From Saturnia japonica (lineage: Eukaryota; Arthropoda; Insecta; Lepidoptera; Saturniidae): 64,000 nucleotides of DNA. A program made the translations under genes and the position numbers. Shown here piece after piece: positions 1 through 10,345 of this stretch. Position 1 is the first letter of the stretch; every line of letters begins with the position of its first letter. The notes below the pieces were generated by a model. The model was not told where the DNA came from. It did no database searches and saw only the letters and a list, made by a program, of their open reading frames with translations. Where the stretch lies: assembly GCA_033032175.1 (NCBI GenBank), contig CM065320.1, positions 4,526,001-4,590,000 on the forward strand, given 5' to 3'.

Positions 1-255
1 CCATCTAACTTAATAAAATTCTCGTTAGAATACCTGGCACGTCAGTGTAGGCAGTTTATAAACAACAGCATATACCTGGTATGTACCTGATAATATTTAA
101 ATAAACAAACGCATATTGGGTAGATTTATTAAGAAAAAAACTTCAACGTGTTTATAATGTGCTTAATTAAAACATTTTGACATTTTTCAATATATAGGTA
201 GCAGCGAGGTAAATAACGTAAGCATAATTATTTTTTCGACGATATATGTTTTTTA
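1..255. other. AT-rich intergenic, nothing recognised
   Basis: AT-rich sequence with stops in all frames. I see no gene, RNA or terminal repeat before the SINE that starts near 256. Confidence 0.5.
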
Positions 256-540
256 CTGCCTCGTTAGCCTAGTGATCGTTAGAGCGACTGCTATGGGCGA
301 GGTCCTGGGTTCGAATCCCAGGTCGAACAAAGTGTTATTGGGTTTTTCCTATGAAATTCTCAGTAGCAGCTCGGAGTTTGGTTTCGTGCCCGATTAATGA
401 CAATAGGCTCGCTCGCCCCTATAACATGGGACCTAAAAACATAGTCGGTGAATTGTGGGTATACATTAGTACACCTCTGCCTAACCCTTCGGGGAATACA
501 GGCGTGATGGTATGTGGTACGTTTTTTTACATAATATACT
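256..540 (+). mobile_element. tRNA-derived SINE, copy 1
   Basis: The head is tRNA-like. It has an A-box-like stretch (TTAGCCTAGTGATCG) and a B box inside a perfect T-arm (CCTGGGTTCGAATCCCAGG), both needed for RNA polymerase III transcription. The acceptor-stem halves do not pair, so this is not a working tRNA gene. A ~200-bp unrelated body follows, ending in 'aatacaggcgtgatggtatgt' and a T-rich tail. The same head, body and tail recur in inverse orientation at 54390-54659, which defines the family and its limits. A 63-codon reading frame inside it is incidental. Confidence 0.85.
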
Positions 541-729
541 GAATTTTATAAAATGTACTCATGTGGATAGGTTGTTTCTACATAGATTAGTAACGTTCCA
601 ATCGTACGCACATAAGCATTAAAGAAATCACTATATCTAAAGAATTGTTTATCAGCTAAACTTTTTTCGAACACAAAAAGTCCATCTGTTGTATCGGTAT
701 TGGTTAGGCACGTAAAGTGACCGGACGCA
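541..729. other. AT-rich, nothing recognised
   Basis: No reading frame, repeat terminus or RNA structure that I can support. Confidence 0.4.
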
Positions 730-965
730 CTAATCGTTAGCTATGCAGCCGCGAGGAGCTTTGTTATCTGCGATCTGGCCCCGCCCTGAGCACCGCGCGG
801 CGTTGCGCGGCGTTGTGATGCTATCCAACATGGCGGCCTCGACTAAGCTCGGATGCCGCCGGACCAAACTGGCGCGACGCTCATTTATGGACCTAATGAA
901 AACCACTTTAATTAATTCACAAGAATCACACGCGCCGTGCTCGTCGACGGTATTATGGTTATTGT
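730..965. promoter_or_regulatory. CpG-rich patch, possible promoter
   Basis: About 230 bp is sharply richer in C, G and CpG than the surroundings (runs such as CCGCCCTGAGCACCGCGCGG) and contains the YY1-like word AACATGGCGGCC. A 97-codon open frame at 743-1036 crosses it but resembles no family I know. Such patches often mark promoters in insect genomes, but no adjoining exon can be shown, so the strand and target gene are unknown. Confidence 0.25.
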
Positions 966-1039
966 TTTCATATCATTTTAAACAACCACATTTTGATTTC
1001 TCCAGAGTGTCACTGTCACTTTGTTTTGTTAGGTAATTA

Positions 1040-2273
1040 GCTGTTACATAACTTTTCACTTAATTTTATTAATAATTTTGTCTTATATTTACCTATCACT
1101 AGGGTACCTTAGGGTGTGACAACGTAAGTAGTGTTAACTTAATTATAGAAATAACATTATCATATCTGTAAGCAATGAATAGAATATATGTGTAATTAAT
1201 ATGGTACTTACAAGCTTTCTTTATTCAGAAACTAATGCAGGTATTTATACTAACATTATGAATACATTGTTTACATGAGATAATAAACAAATATCACGTA
1301 GACTGCATGTATGCACTATATATTCCAATTTTTTGTATTGCATAATTAAATACTCGGAACAAAGAGATTGAGGTACATAATTATATTAAATTTATTAATA
1401 AGAATTCTATACAAAAATGTTTGATTCGAGTCGCCCGAGTACTTTATACAATGTTCCACTCCGATTTCTTTATCGTGTTATGTACCTAATTAGTTAATTA
1501 CAGTCAAAATACTTACGGAAACTGGTACCTCCTTGATCGCTTTAATAATGAGTTGACCGAGGTTAATTACAACATCTGGAAAGCATAGTCTTATATTTGT
1601 AGGTACCTTAAAACATCAGGACTAAAGGATCGACCTAAGCTTAAGTGAGAACTAAGTAATGATGCTTCTTATGTGCAGAATTATTTTAGACATTTAATTT
1701 AAACTAAATTAGAATTTATTCTTGACACAATTCAATTATACGAACTGCTGAAAGTTATTTTCTATTATTCTTCTACAGATAACTGTAGGTACCTACATAG
1801 CAGTAGTAGTATTGACTGTGAGCGAACAAAACAATTATAAAACAAGTTATCAGAGTAATAATTTGCTTTGTATGAAAATAAAATTAAACCCCACAAACAG
1901 CAGCCGAATCAAATTTCAAATTGCCATCAAAACGATGCGCGTCAATGTTCAGTGTTTTGCACAGGAGCAAGCTAGTGTACGGTAACCATTATGTCCATTA
2001 TTCTCGGAACGAATATTTATATGTAATTATTCAAATAAAATATGTAGGTAAAGATATTTTTTACATCAATTGTGTGTGTTATTTAAAAAAATGTTAATTT
2101 TATTGGTTCATCACAGTGGGTATTATTATATTTTGTAATATTATTTATAGGACGATAACTGTGTGATAATAAGAGTTCAATTCATAATGAAAGTGAAACA
2201 TTTGCTTTTTCTAAATAAAAGATAATACTATGATGGTGGCAAACAAACATATGGCCAATTAACGTTTGAAATA
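1040..2273. other. AT-rich intergenic, nothing recognised
   Basis: About 1.2 kb of AT-rich sequence with scattered GTAGGTACC tracts. I see no coding exon and no terminal repeats. Confidence 0.5.
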
Positions 2274-2346
2274 ATAGGTCCTTACATATGAAATTAGCAT
2301 TTTATATGGAAAAAGTAAAACGAATTTTTTTTTTTAATTAAAATAT

Positions 2347-2526
2347 TGTAGCACGATGATTTCTGAACGCATCATAGATCGCGTGATATCCCGGCAGCCA
2401 ATGAGAGACGACCGTGACTCAGTGATCCGCCGTGCTTGCCGCAGGACACATATGTGAAAAACATTAGATTTCTTTTCTCTTGTTTAGCGCGAATTATCGG
2501 TAGCCGAATTGATAACCCACGCTAAA
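2347..2526 (+). repeat. 5' LTR of the gypsy element
   Basis: Begins TGTAGCACGATGATTTCTGA and ends CCCACGCTAAA. It matches 7317-7496 along its whole length. The edge could be shifted by 2 bp (the shared sequence continues AT), depending on where the ATAT duplication is placed. Confidence 0.93.
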
Positions 2527-2528
2527 AT

Positions 2529-2546
2529 TGGACGCCCAACGTTGTG
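2529..2546 (+). other. Primer binding site of the gypsy element
   Basis: The sequence TGGACGCCCAACGTTGTG lies just downstream of the 5' LTR and starts with TGG, complementary to the CCA end of a tRNA. I could not assign the primer tRNA. Confidence 0.7.
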
Positions 2547-2555
2547 CCGATAATT

Positions 2556-5500
2556 ATGCCGCGTTCTCGACGACAACAAGATGAAGAAGAAGATTTTGTC
2601 GACACCGGCGATGTGACGTATTCGACCGACCAAGTAACCGCCATGATGGCGGCTATGCAGCGATCCCAAACTGAAGCCTTTGAGCGGCTTTTAAAATCGG
2701 TTTTGGATCGTCACCCTGGTTCTTCGTCGTCTGCGACCGCGCCGATGCCCGTACCAGCGACGCCTGCGTCATCCGTCGGCCCTGGCACTTTTACACTATG
2801 CACCGCTCGCTATGGCGGTAACACCGACGAATCAGTGGATACATTCATCGATGCAATTCAAAGTTTTAAAGATTGTGCTAACGTGGATGATGAAAATGGA
2901 TTACGGGGCTTGTCAATGCTACTGACACATAACGCCGCCGTTTGGTGGCAGGGAATAAGAAAAGAAGTTAATACGTGGTCAGACGCTATTAAACTTTTAC
3001 AAAGTACCTACGGAGATAGAAGGCCCCCGCACCGAATCTACGTTGAATTGTTTCAGTATCGTCAAGGCGGGGAAAACACGGATTTATTTGTTGCGAAATG
3101 CCGTGCACTGCTATCGAAAATTCCACCGGAGGATTTGTCGATAAAAGTTCAGCTGGACATGGTTTATGGACTTTTTGATCGTCGCCTGCGAAAACGCCTA
3201 CACAGGGAGCAATTCAAAACATTCGAGGAGATGCTACGCATATCACGAAACATCGAGGAGTCGTGCAACGAAATATGCAGCCCTGTGCCGGTCTGTACAA
3301 CGAGCGCGCAGTACGACCCGCGACTCTCAAGGTCATCAAGGTCATCGCCGAGTACATCGACGCCGCTACCCGCTGCTGGCGCCGCGCATCCGCGGCGTTC
3401 TACAATTAGCGGACAGCCCTCCGCTACATATACATCGTTACTAGAACAATCAAAACATTCAAAACCGCGAAAACGTTGTGTTTATTGTAAAGTGTATGGT
3501 CATTCTCGTGATGAGTGTGTAAAAGCTAATCGTGTTAGTAATGATAATAATAATGTAATACCGCAATCGGTTTATTGTTATGGATGTGGCGCGAAGGGAG
3601 TCATTCGGTCTAGATGCACCGCGTGTACGGGTATGAAATTTTCTTATTTTAACACGTACGAGAGGGTATCAAACAGTAGTAATTATAATCACTGTGGAAG
3701 CGACTTTGCACGTGACCTTGACACACAACACGGTGACAGTTATGGTAGTTTGTCAAATAAGGAAAATACTTATGACGTTTTACCTTACAGGATGAATGTA
3801 CCTGTGTCTTCTGCATATTATAAATCATTAGATCGGGAGCACGCACGCCCGTCTTTCGAGGCTCCTGTGGTTGGCCATGCTGACACGTCTACGGTACTGT
3901 CGTCGACCGCGCTTGGTACTGAGCAAGCGTATCAAGTTACTTCTGACTATCCTGGTAAGTACACTTCAACTGTTTTGTTTCCAGTGGATATGCAAATGAT
4001 TATTACGAATACAAATAATTTGAGACCGACTCTAAGTATTAAAATCCTTGGCTTACGGGGTTGTGCCTTGATTGATACCGCTGCGAAATGTTCCATAGCG
4101 GGCTACAGTCTTTATAATATTTTTAAACAGAAGGGGCTCTCCTTCAAAACCAAAGAGGTATATATCAAGCTTGCTGATGGAGTTGTTCGGCCACGTGAGA
4201 TTTTGGTATACTCTGTGGATGTCACAATTACGCCGGATAAAACTGTTATGTTAGATTTTGTTGTTTTTCCTGATGCGAACAATAATGAGACTCTTCTGGG
4301 AATTGAATTCCTACATGCTGCTGGGATGATCATAGACTTTGCTTCGTCTTCTTGGCATTTTTCAGGAAGCAGTTTGGTTTACCCGCTCGAGTATGAGGAC
4401 AGGGAACCAATGCAAACTCATCCAGTGGTTGTGTCTTCCATCCTGTTGAGGGATGATGAGGGTCCAATGCTAACCAGTGATCAGCGTCAAGAGCTTGTGG
4501 AACTTCTCCGGAGCCAAGAGGATATCTTCAAGCCAGGAGGAGGACCTACCTCGTATGCTGAGCATCACATTAATACGGGAGACCACTCACCTGTTGCTGT
4601 CCCGCCTTACCGCCTAACCCCTGCTAAGAAGGTAACCATGGAGGCTGAAATTAATAAAATGTTGAAAGAAGGAATAATTGAAGAATGTGAATCAGCGTGG
4701 GCTGCCCCCGCCATATTGGTACCGAAGAAAGATGGTACGTATCGTTTTTGTGTCGATTATCGGCGACTTAATGCGATCACTAACAGTGATTCATATCCTT
4801 TGCCTGTCATAGAGGATCTTCTGCATGCTACTAAGAGAGAAGGGTATATAAGTACTATAGATCTAAGGTCTAGTTACTGGCAAGTACCTGTTGCGGACTC
4901 AGATAAAGACAAGACCGCATTCATTTCACCGTTAGGCACTTATCGCTTTAAGCGTATGCCATTTGGTTTGAAGAATGCTCCGGCCACCTTCCAACGGCTA
5001 ATGGATCGATTTCGTTCTGGAACTGCATTGAAGGATGTTACTCTGCTGGTATTTTTAGATGATCTCCTGGTCTTATCTGATGGTTTTACTCAGCATCTGA
5101 AGGATTTGGAAGCCGTCTTCAACCGCCTCCGTAATTTTGGTTTGCATGCCAACCGTGATAAATGCTCTTTCGCCTGTGAACAAGTGAAGTACTTGGGACA
5201 TCTTATCACACCCAAGGGGATCATGCCAGATGACTCCAAAGTCCAAGCAATCCTACAGATGAGAGAACCAACTAACATTAAGCATCTTAAAACATTTTTG
5301 CAAACTTGTTCATGGTTTCGAAAATTTATTCCAGGATTTTCTGCTATTGCTCAACCTCTTACAAAACTAACCAAGAAAAACCAACCTTGGACTTGGAATG
5401 AAGTACAGCAGCACGCCTTCCAGGAGCTGAAGAAGAGTTTGATATCAGCTCCTGTCCTAGTCCAACCTGACTATGCCAAACCCTTCGTCATACGCACCGA

Positions 5501-7253
5501 TGCTAGTAACTATGCTCTGGGAGCCGTCCTTCTACAGGGCGAAGGCCATGAGGAGCATCCTATAGAATATTCAAGTCGTTTACTCAATCCTGCTGAACGA
5601 AAGTATAGCACTACTGAAAGGGAAGCTCTCGCTGTAGTGTGGGCACTCGAGAAGTATCGTCCTTACATTGAAGGGCATCCTGTGGTTGTTAGAACTGACC
5701 ACCAGCCTTTGAAGTGGCTTTTAACATTAAAATCACCTAGTGGCCGTCTGATGCGATGGGCACTCAAACTACAAGCGTTTGATATACGGTACGAGTACAC
5801 ACCTGGAAAATCAAATGTAGTGGCGGATACATTAAGCCGCCCTGCCTGTGGTGAAGGCTCTCCAGGTGATTGTGGAGTCTGTTCTGCTTTTATAGATTTA
5901 CCAACCGTGAATCCTGCTGAACTTCGGTCTGCTCAACTCGATGATCCAGAAGTGAACAAGATCATTCAAGACCTGGAACACTCTTCTGATTCTACAGCGC
6001 CTGCTCGTTGGTTAGAACGAGGCTTTCTCATGAACCAAGGCGTTCTTTATCGTTATGGGCCAGACTCAGACTCTGAGGAGCCCCAGTTGGTGGTACCCGT
6101 TTCAATGGTGGAGGCCATCTTGAAAGAGTTCCACGACGCGCCCACTGCTGGTCACCAGGGAGTTGACCGTACAATCGACCGAATTCGACAGAGATATTAC
6201 TTTCCTGGAATGCGTAAATACGTCGTAGAGTACCTCAAGAACTGTATCGACTGCCAGAGGTACAAATACAGTAACCTGAAGCCCGCTGGTTTACTGCAGA
6301 CGCCAGTTCTGCAGCAACGTGGTGAAGTACTTGCTGTCGACCTTTTTGGACCTTTACCTGAAGCAGAGACAGGTGAGAAATGGATTCTTGTTGTAGAAGA
6401 CACTTCCACTCGTTGGGTGGAGTTGTATGCTCTTCAGGAAGCTACTGCCGAAGCTTGCGCAAAGCTTTTGATCGAGGAATATTTTCTACGATATGGTTTT
6501 CCCCGGCGAATCATATCAGACAATGGTGTACAGTTTATTTCTGCTGCTATGCAACAGTGTATGTTCCTGTTCGGTATTAAACAAAACCTAATACCACTCT
6601 ATCATCCCCAAGCTAATCCAGCTGAGAGGAAGAACCGGGATCTTAAAACACAGCTGTCTATGTTAGTCAAGAATGAACACCGCACGTGGCCTGCGTGCCT
6701 GCCCCAGATTCGCTTCTCGCTCAACACTGTTACGTGCTCTACCACCAGTCTGTCACCTGCTTATATGACGTTTGGACGTAACCTACGCACACCTTTTGAC
6801 GTGCATCACGATCTGCGAGCTATTCTTACCAAGGAAACTTTCGTTCCTCAGGTGACACCTTATCTTTTGAAGTTTGTGACTTCACTTCAGGAAGTACGAG
6901 ACCAAGTCGAGAGACAGCAGGACCTGCGAAAGGAGTATGCTGACGCGTCCCGTCGCCCGTCGCCTAGCTTACAGGTTGGTGACTTAGTTCTGTTGAAAAC
7001 GCATGCGCTTAGTAATTCCTCAAAGGGTCGCACTCGGAAGCTTATGCCTCTGAGAGATGGACCTTACACTATTAAAAAGGTTGTAAGTCCGACCTCTTAC
7101 GAGGTTGTGGATAGTCAAGGTCAAGTGTTAGGTCGTTTCCACACGTCCGAGCTTACCGCGTTGGTATCGGAGACAGCCAGTACGCTACAACCGATACAAC
7201 CTCGTCGCTTAAGAGGTCGCCCGCGCAAAGTTTCTCGGCATGTAGCCAGTTAG
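2556..7253 (+). CDS. Gag-Pol polyprotein (Ty3/gypsy, uninterrupted)
   Basis: A single 1,565-codon frame from the ATG at 2556 to TAG at 7253 (an in-frame GTG at 2544 lies upstream). Domains in order, residues approximate: Gag capsid-like region 80-230 (WWQG motif); a CCHC zinc knuckle from C308; a second knuckle from C341 whose His position is Val; aspartic protease with D-T-A at 507 instead of the usual D-[ST]-G; reverse transcriptase with active-site FLDD at 833-836; RNase H starting near RTDAS; integrase with an HHCC zinc domain near 1200-1235 and DDE catalytic residues near 1261, 1321 and 1356. Gag and Pol share one frame, with no stop or shift between them. No envelope gene is present. 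The frame is open and the LTRs match, so the copy may still be active (inference). Confidence 0.95.
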   Translation: MPRSRRQQDEEEDFVDTGDVTYSTDQVTAMMAAMQRSQTEAFERLLKSVLDRHPGSSSSATAPMPVPATPASSVGPGTFTLCTARYGGNTDESVDTFIDAIQSFKDCANVDDENGLRGLSMLLTHNAAVWWQGIRKEVNTWSDAIKLLQSTYGDRRPPHRIYVELFQYRQGGENTDLFVAKCRALLSKIPPEDLSIKVQLDMVYGLFDRRLRKRLHREQFKTFEEMLRISRNIEESCNEICSPVPVCTTSAQYDPRLSRSSRSSPSTSTPLPAAGAAHPRRSTISGQPSATYTSLLEQSKHSKPRKRCVYCKVYGHSRDECVKANRVSNDNNNVIPQSVYCYGCGAKGVIRSRCTACTGMKFSYFNTYERVSNSSNYNHCGSDFARDLDTQHGDSYGSLSNKENTYDVLPYRMNVPVSSAYYKSLDREHARPSFEAPVVGHADTSTVLSSTALGTEQAYQVTSDYPGKYTSTVLFPVDMQMIITNTNNLRPTLSIKILGLRGCALIDTAAKCSIAGYSLYNIFKQKGLSFKTKEVYIKLADGVVRPREILVYSVDVTITPDKTVMLDFVVFPDANNNETLLGIEFLHAAGMIIDFASSSWHFSGSSLVYPLEYEDREPMQTHPVVVSSILLRDDEGPMLTSDQRQELVELLRSQEDIFKPGGGPTSYAEHHINTGDHSPVAVPPYRLTPAKKVTMEAEINKMLKEGIIEECESAWAAPAILVPKKDGTYRFCVDYRRLNAITNSDSYPLPVIEDLLHATKREGYISTIDLRSSYWQVPVADSDKDKTAFISPLGTYRFKRMPFGLKNAPATFQRLMDRFRSGTALKDVTLLVFLDDLLVLSDGFTQHLKDLEAVFNRLRNFGLHANRDKCSFACEQVKYLGHLITPKGIMPDDSKVQAILQMREPTNIKHLKTFLQTCSWFRKFIPGFSAIAQPLTKLTKKNQPWTWNEVQQHAFQELKKSLISAPVLVQPDYAKPFVIRTDASNYALGAVLLQGEGHEEHPIEYSSRLLNPAERKYSTTEREALAVVWALEKYRPYIEGHPVVVRTDHQPLKWLLTLKSPSGRLMRWALKLQAFDIRYEYTPGKSNVVADTLSRPACGEGSPGDCGVCSAFIDLPTVNPAELRSAQLDDPEVNKIIQDLEHSSDSTAPARWLERGFLMNQGVLYRYGPDSDSEEPQLVVPVSMVEAILKEFHDAPTAGHQGVDRTIDRIRQRYYFPGMRKYVVEYLKNCIDCQRYKYSNLKPAGLLQTPVLQQRGEVLAVDLFGPLPEAETGEKWILVVEDTSTRWVELYALQEATAEACAKLLIEEYFLRYGFPRRIISDNGVQFISAAMQQCMFLFGIKQNLIPLYHPQANPAERKNRDLKTQLSMLVKNEHRTWPACLPQIRFSLNTVTCSTTSLSPAYMTFGRNLRTPFDVHHDLRAILTKETFVPQVTPYLLKFVTSLQEVRDQVERQQDLRKEYADASRRPSPSLQVGDLVLLKTHALSNSSKGRTRKLMPLRDGPYTIKKVVSPTSYEVVDSQGQVLGRFHTSELTALVSETASTLQPIQPRRLRGRPRKVSRHVAS

Positions 7254-7303
7254 TCATCGTGCTTTTTGTCTTTGCCGATTCCCTCCCTGGTTATTTCGTG
7301 AAT

Positions 7304-7316
7304 CGGAGGAGGAGGA
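7304..7316 (+). other. Polypurine tract of the gypsy element
   Basis: CGGAGGAGGAGGA lies directly against the 3' LTR, where plus-strand DNA synthesis is primed in this family. Confidence 0.8.
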
Positions 7317-7496
7317 TGTAGCACGATGATTTCTGAACGCATCATAGATCGCGTGATATCCCGGCAGCCAATGAGAGACGACCGTGACTCAGTGATCCGC
7401 CGTGCTTGCCGCAGGACACATATGTGAAAAACATTAGATTTCTTTTCTCTTGTTTAGCGCGAATTATCGGTAGCCGAATTGATAACCCACGCTAAA
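7317..7496 (+). repeat. 3' LTR of the gypsy element
   Basis: No difference from the 5' LTR was seen. It is followed by ATAT, which duplicates the four bases before the 5' LTR. Confidence 0.93.
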
Positions 7497-7530
7497 ATAT
7501 ACATTTAATCAATCGAAGTATGTACTATTA

Positions 7531-8216
7531 TTATCTATGCACTTTCGCCAGGTAGTTCACTAATTCCATTGCTGAAAAAATTGTGGTAGCGAGAACCAAT
7601 AAAATCTTTGAAGGCGGGATAGCTTCATTGGAATTGAACTTTTTTTCTCGCAAGAAATTGTCCAAGTTCCGAAAAAAGTGATAATCTGTTGGAGCAAAGT
7701 TCGATGAGTATGGTGGGTGTCGGAGGCATTCCAATCGCAGTTCCTCTAATTTAGCGACCGTCTATCGTAAAGTATGAGATCTAGCATCATCCTGAAGCAG
7801 TGCAGTGGGCTAAAGAGATTGACCAGTCTCGGTTATTTAACGGCTAGCTTTTCCATCATGGTTTGCAATTGTTGACAATACAGATCTGTCGTTATGGTCT
7901 GACCAAATCTTAGAAAGCTGTAGTCTATGACACCAGCACTGGTGCACCAAACACTCACCAGTACCTTTCTCTGAGTCAACTTTCGCTTGAGACAGGATTT
8001 GGCCAGTACTCCTGGGTTCAACTACTGTGATGAACGTTTCTGATTGTCGTAAAGGATCAATTTTTCGTCACAAGTAACAATATGATTCAAAATTCCATCG
8101 TAATTGTGACAGTTGAGTAATGTAATGCAGCACTCAATGTGTGTTTGTTGGTGTGCTTCAGTCAATTCATGCGGTACCCAAATCTCGAGGTTTTTCACTT
8201 TTCCAATTTGTTTCAA
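7531..8216 (-). pseudogene. Mariner DD34D transposase remnant
   Basis: Minus-strand fragments of the host mariner. An N-proximal piece at 8216-8022 starts MKQIGKVKNLE and contains the VPHEL stretch and VTCDEK. A C-terminal piece at 7734-7531 contains FAPTDYHFFRNLDNFL. Several stops and frame changes separate them. The N-terminal helix-turn-helix part (8216-8560) is further decayed. The sequence is clearly related to the better-preserved copy at 14399-15394. Confidence 0.85.
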
Positions 8217-8668
8217 ATGAATTTAAATTGTTTTATCACTCACACTGAAGCCTGCCGCTAACTCAAACTAGGTTTGTGATGGATCCGCTTCCACGATTAA
8301 CTTTAATTCTTTATTATCAACTGGGTCCCCGGCCGTCCACGGAGTTTATTTCATAGGTGAAAATTTTCAGAACGATAACGTTGGAACCAAAAACGTATCG
8401 TGCTTTCTTATACAGTAGCTTTCCTATACATATCTTTAATCCTTCGAGCTGTTTCTGCAGCGCTGATGTCACGGTGGAATTCATATTCGTAAATAACGCG
8501 ATACTTTAAGTTTTCCATTTTGTAAAAAGAATGATGTCAAAGAAAAATCAAATGGTGCGACAAAAAATGAATCACTAAATTTGAAATACAAATACACAAG
8601 CCATAATTTGAAATAAATTAGATTTAGGCCACTTCAACAAAACACCAATTTCATATGTAGGGACTTAA

Positions 8669-9233
8669 TATCATAGGATCACTAGCGCGTGGCCGACCTT
8701 GAAATCCTACTCACCGTAGAAATACAGCAAAAGGTTATAATGTTATTTAACTGCAATCTTCCGTAATATGGTATTCGACCAGTCGGGATGTCCCAAGCAG
8801 AGAGAAATCTCGAAATACTTTTTTCTGTGTCCTTCCTTTCGAGATCGAGCGATTGTTGAGTGTGTTTATTATTACATTGTCATAATATAATTGACCTTTA
8901 TTTATAAAATAAACTTACAAAATATAAATATAATAAAATTGTAAATAAATGATTTAACATATACTAATATTACATTGTATTATGCTAGGCATAAATTCAA
9001 TCGAATCCACCATCTACAGAAAGTTGATTGTTAAAATTCAACATACCGGCTTATATGCAAATTAGTTTCTATTATAGAGCCCTACTAAATCAACGTCCGC
9101 GACTTGTTGTTCCGCGACTCCTTACTCTTTTTAAACCACTATTAATCTATGTGCCATACATCCAATTTCGTTCAGCCGTTTTTGCGTGATTGAGAAACAA
9201 ACATCCAATAATACAAACTTTCACATTTATAAT
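8669..9233. other. AT-rich, nothing recognised
   Basis: No gene or repeat terminus identified between the end of the mariner and the repeat that starts near 9234. Confidence 0.4.
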
Positions 9234-9975
9234 ATTACTAGAGGTGTGCCCGCGGCTTCGCACGCGTTTGTTACTATGCAGTAGTTATTTACATCCCGTA
9301 ATTTTACTTTTACTCATATTATTGGCAATTCATATGCCGTATCAATTGAGGAGTGGTATGTATTTCCCGTGTACAATTTTCATCAAAATCGGTTGAAAAT
9401 TATTTTTTTCAATTTACAAACTTTATTGCAATATTGACGATTCTTATAGCCCCTGAATTATAGTATGATGTATGTTTCCAGTCTACAAAATTTGGTCAGA
9501 ATCGGTTGAGAATTGATAAAACAATTTTTTTTATTTCCTTTTTATTTCTAGAAGTAACATTGAAAATTTATAAAGCTCATTAATTATGTAACCGTGTACA
9601 AAATTACTTGAAAATCGGTTCAGAATTATTGAAATTTTAAATTTTTTGAAAATCATTTCTCTTTGCTATCCTTAAAGGTTTACTGAAAATTGTAATAGCT
9701 CATCCATTCATGGATTGACTTATACTTTCCATGTAAAAATAATTAATCAACATCGGCAAGGATGAATTTTGATTTGAAGAATGATTTTTTTTTATTATTT
9801 TTTTACGATTTCTAAATTTATATTAAAATTTCTTAAACCCTATTATTTGACCGATGACATAAGCAACCCCTGTACAAAATTTCATAAGAATCGATCAAGC
9901 CATTTTTGAGTTAAATTAGAACTTACAAACAGACAGACAAATTTTTAATGGCATATTCGTGATCAGTATCATTCA
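9234..9975 (+). repeat. Dispersed repeat family B with internal ~120-bp units
   Basis: Begins with the lepidopteran hallmark 'gtgcccgcggcttcgcacg' and runs to 'ggcatattcgtgatcagtat'. Inside, a unit built around 'cccgtgtacaaaattt[tc]atcaaaatcggttga' recurs about every 120 bp (near 9365, 9480, 9595, 9730 and 9870). The same family occurs reversed at 59400-60108 and as pieces at 50500-50760 and 53336-53470. It appears non-coding. The class is unknown; it may be the tail of a non-LTR element. Confidence 0.65.
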
Positions 9976-10099
9976 TATATTATTCCTTTTTCGGGAAATT
10001 TTGGAAAAATATTAAAAGAACAGACAGGAACACAGATTTATTAATGTAAATTATATATAGTAAGATGAGGTAAGAAGAAAGCTTTAGTTCATTAAAAAA

Positions 10100-10345
10100 A
10101 TGCGTACGTGAAACATGTCGTGTGTGTGAATGTTTGTCGAGGCGTGTAAAATATTGTGACCCTAATCGGCGTTGCGACGCGCGATTTGTGCGAGACGAGA
10201 CATCTCCCCCGCGGCAATTTGTCGCGAGCGGCGGCCTAGCATCCCGGCAGCTCTCCCAGCGGCCTCGTTTGCGGGATTTCGGCTCGCTACCCACTGATTT
10301 ATTCACCTCTCGCCGACCAGAGCTCGACACAACTGACACATAAAT
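10100..10345. promoter_or_regulatory. CpG-rich island-like patch
   Basis: About 240 bp of GC- and CpG-rich sequence in an AT-rich setting, open on both strands (73 codons at 10122-10343 on the plus strand; 142 codons at 9980-10408 on the minus strand). Neither product resembles a known protein, and low stop density is expected in GC-rich DNA. It could be a promoter or first exon of a gene not otherwise visible here, or a repeat fragment. Confidence 0.25.

Larger units (their letters stand above)
2347..7496 (+). mobile_element. Complete Ty3/gypsy LTR retrotransposon
   Basis: Two 180-bp LTRs (2347-2526 and 7317-7496) show no difference in my reading and are flanked by a 4-bp duplication ATAT (2343-2346 and 7497-7500). 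A primer binding site starting TGGACGCCCAACGTT lies 2 bp after the 5' LTR (2529). A purine-rich polypurine tract (CGGAGGAGGAGGA, 7304-7316) ends at the 3' LTR. One open reading frame fills the interior and no env frame follows. Identical LTRs mean a recent insertion. The LTRs begin with TG but do not end in CA: the 3' edge, chosen from the duplication, reads CTAAA. Confidence 0.95.
2274..8668 (-). mobile_element. Degenerate mariner split by a gypsy element
   Basis: The left terminal repeat (ATAGGTCCTTACATATGAAA at 2274) matches the inverted right terminal repeat (TTAAGTCCCTACATATGAAA read on the minus strand, ending 8668), both beside TA target duplications. The 5,150-bp retrotransposon at 2347-7496 and its 4-bp duplication interrupt it. 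Without them the mariner is about 1.24 kb, normal for the family. Minus-strand remnants of a DD34D transposase lie at 8216-8022 (the VPHEL stretch and a CDEK motif carrying the first catalytic Asp) and 7734-7531 (FAPTDYHFF with the last Asp). Many stops and frameshifts intervene, so it cannot make transposase. The termini resemble the cecropia/mori mariner group. Confidence 0.85.

Noticed and set aside
256..331. Functional tRNA gene
   Set aside because: A and B boxes and a perfect T-arm are present, but the acceptor halves do not pair and a full SINE body follows; a second copy at 54.4-54.7 kb confirms a SINE.
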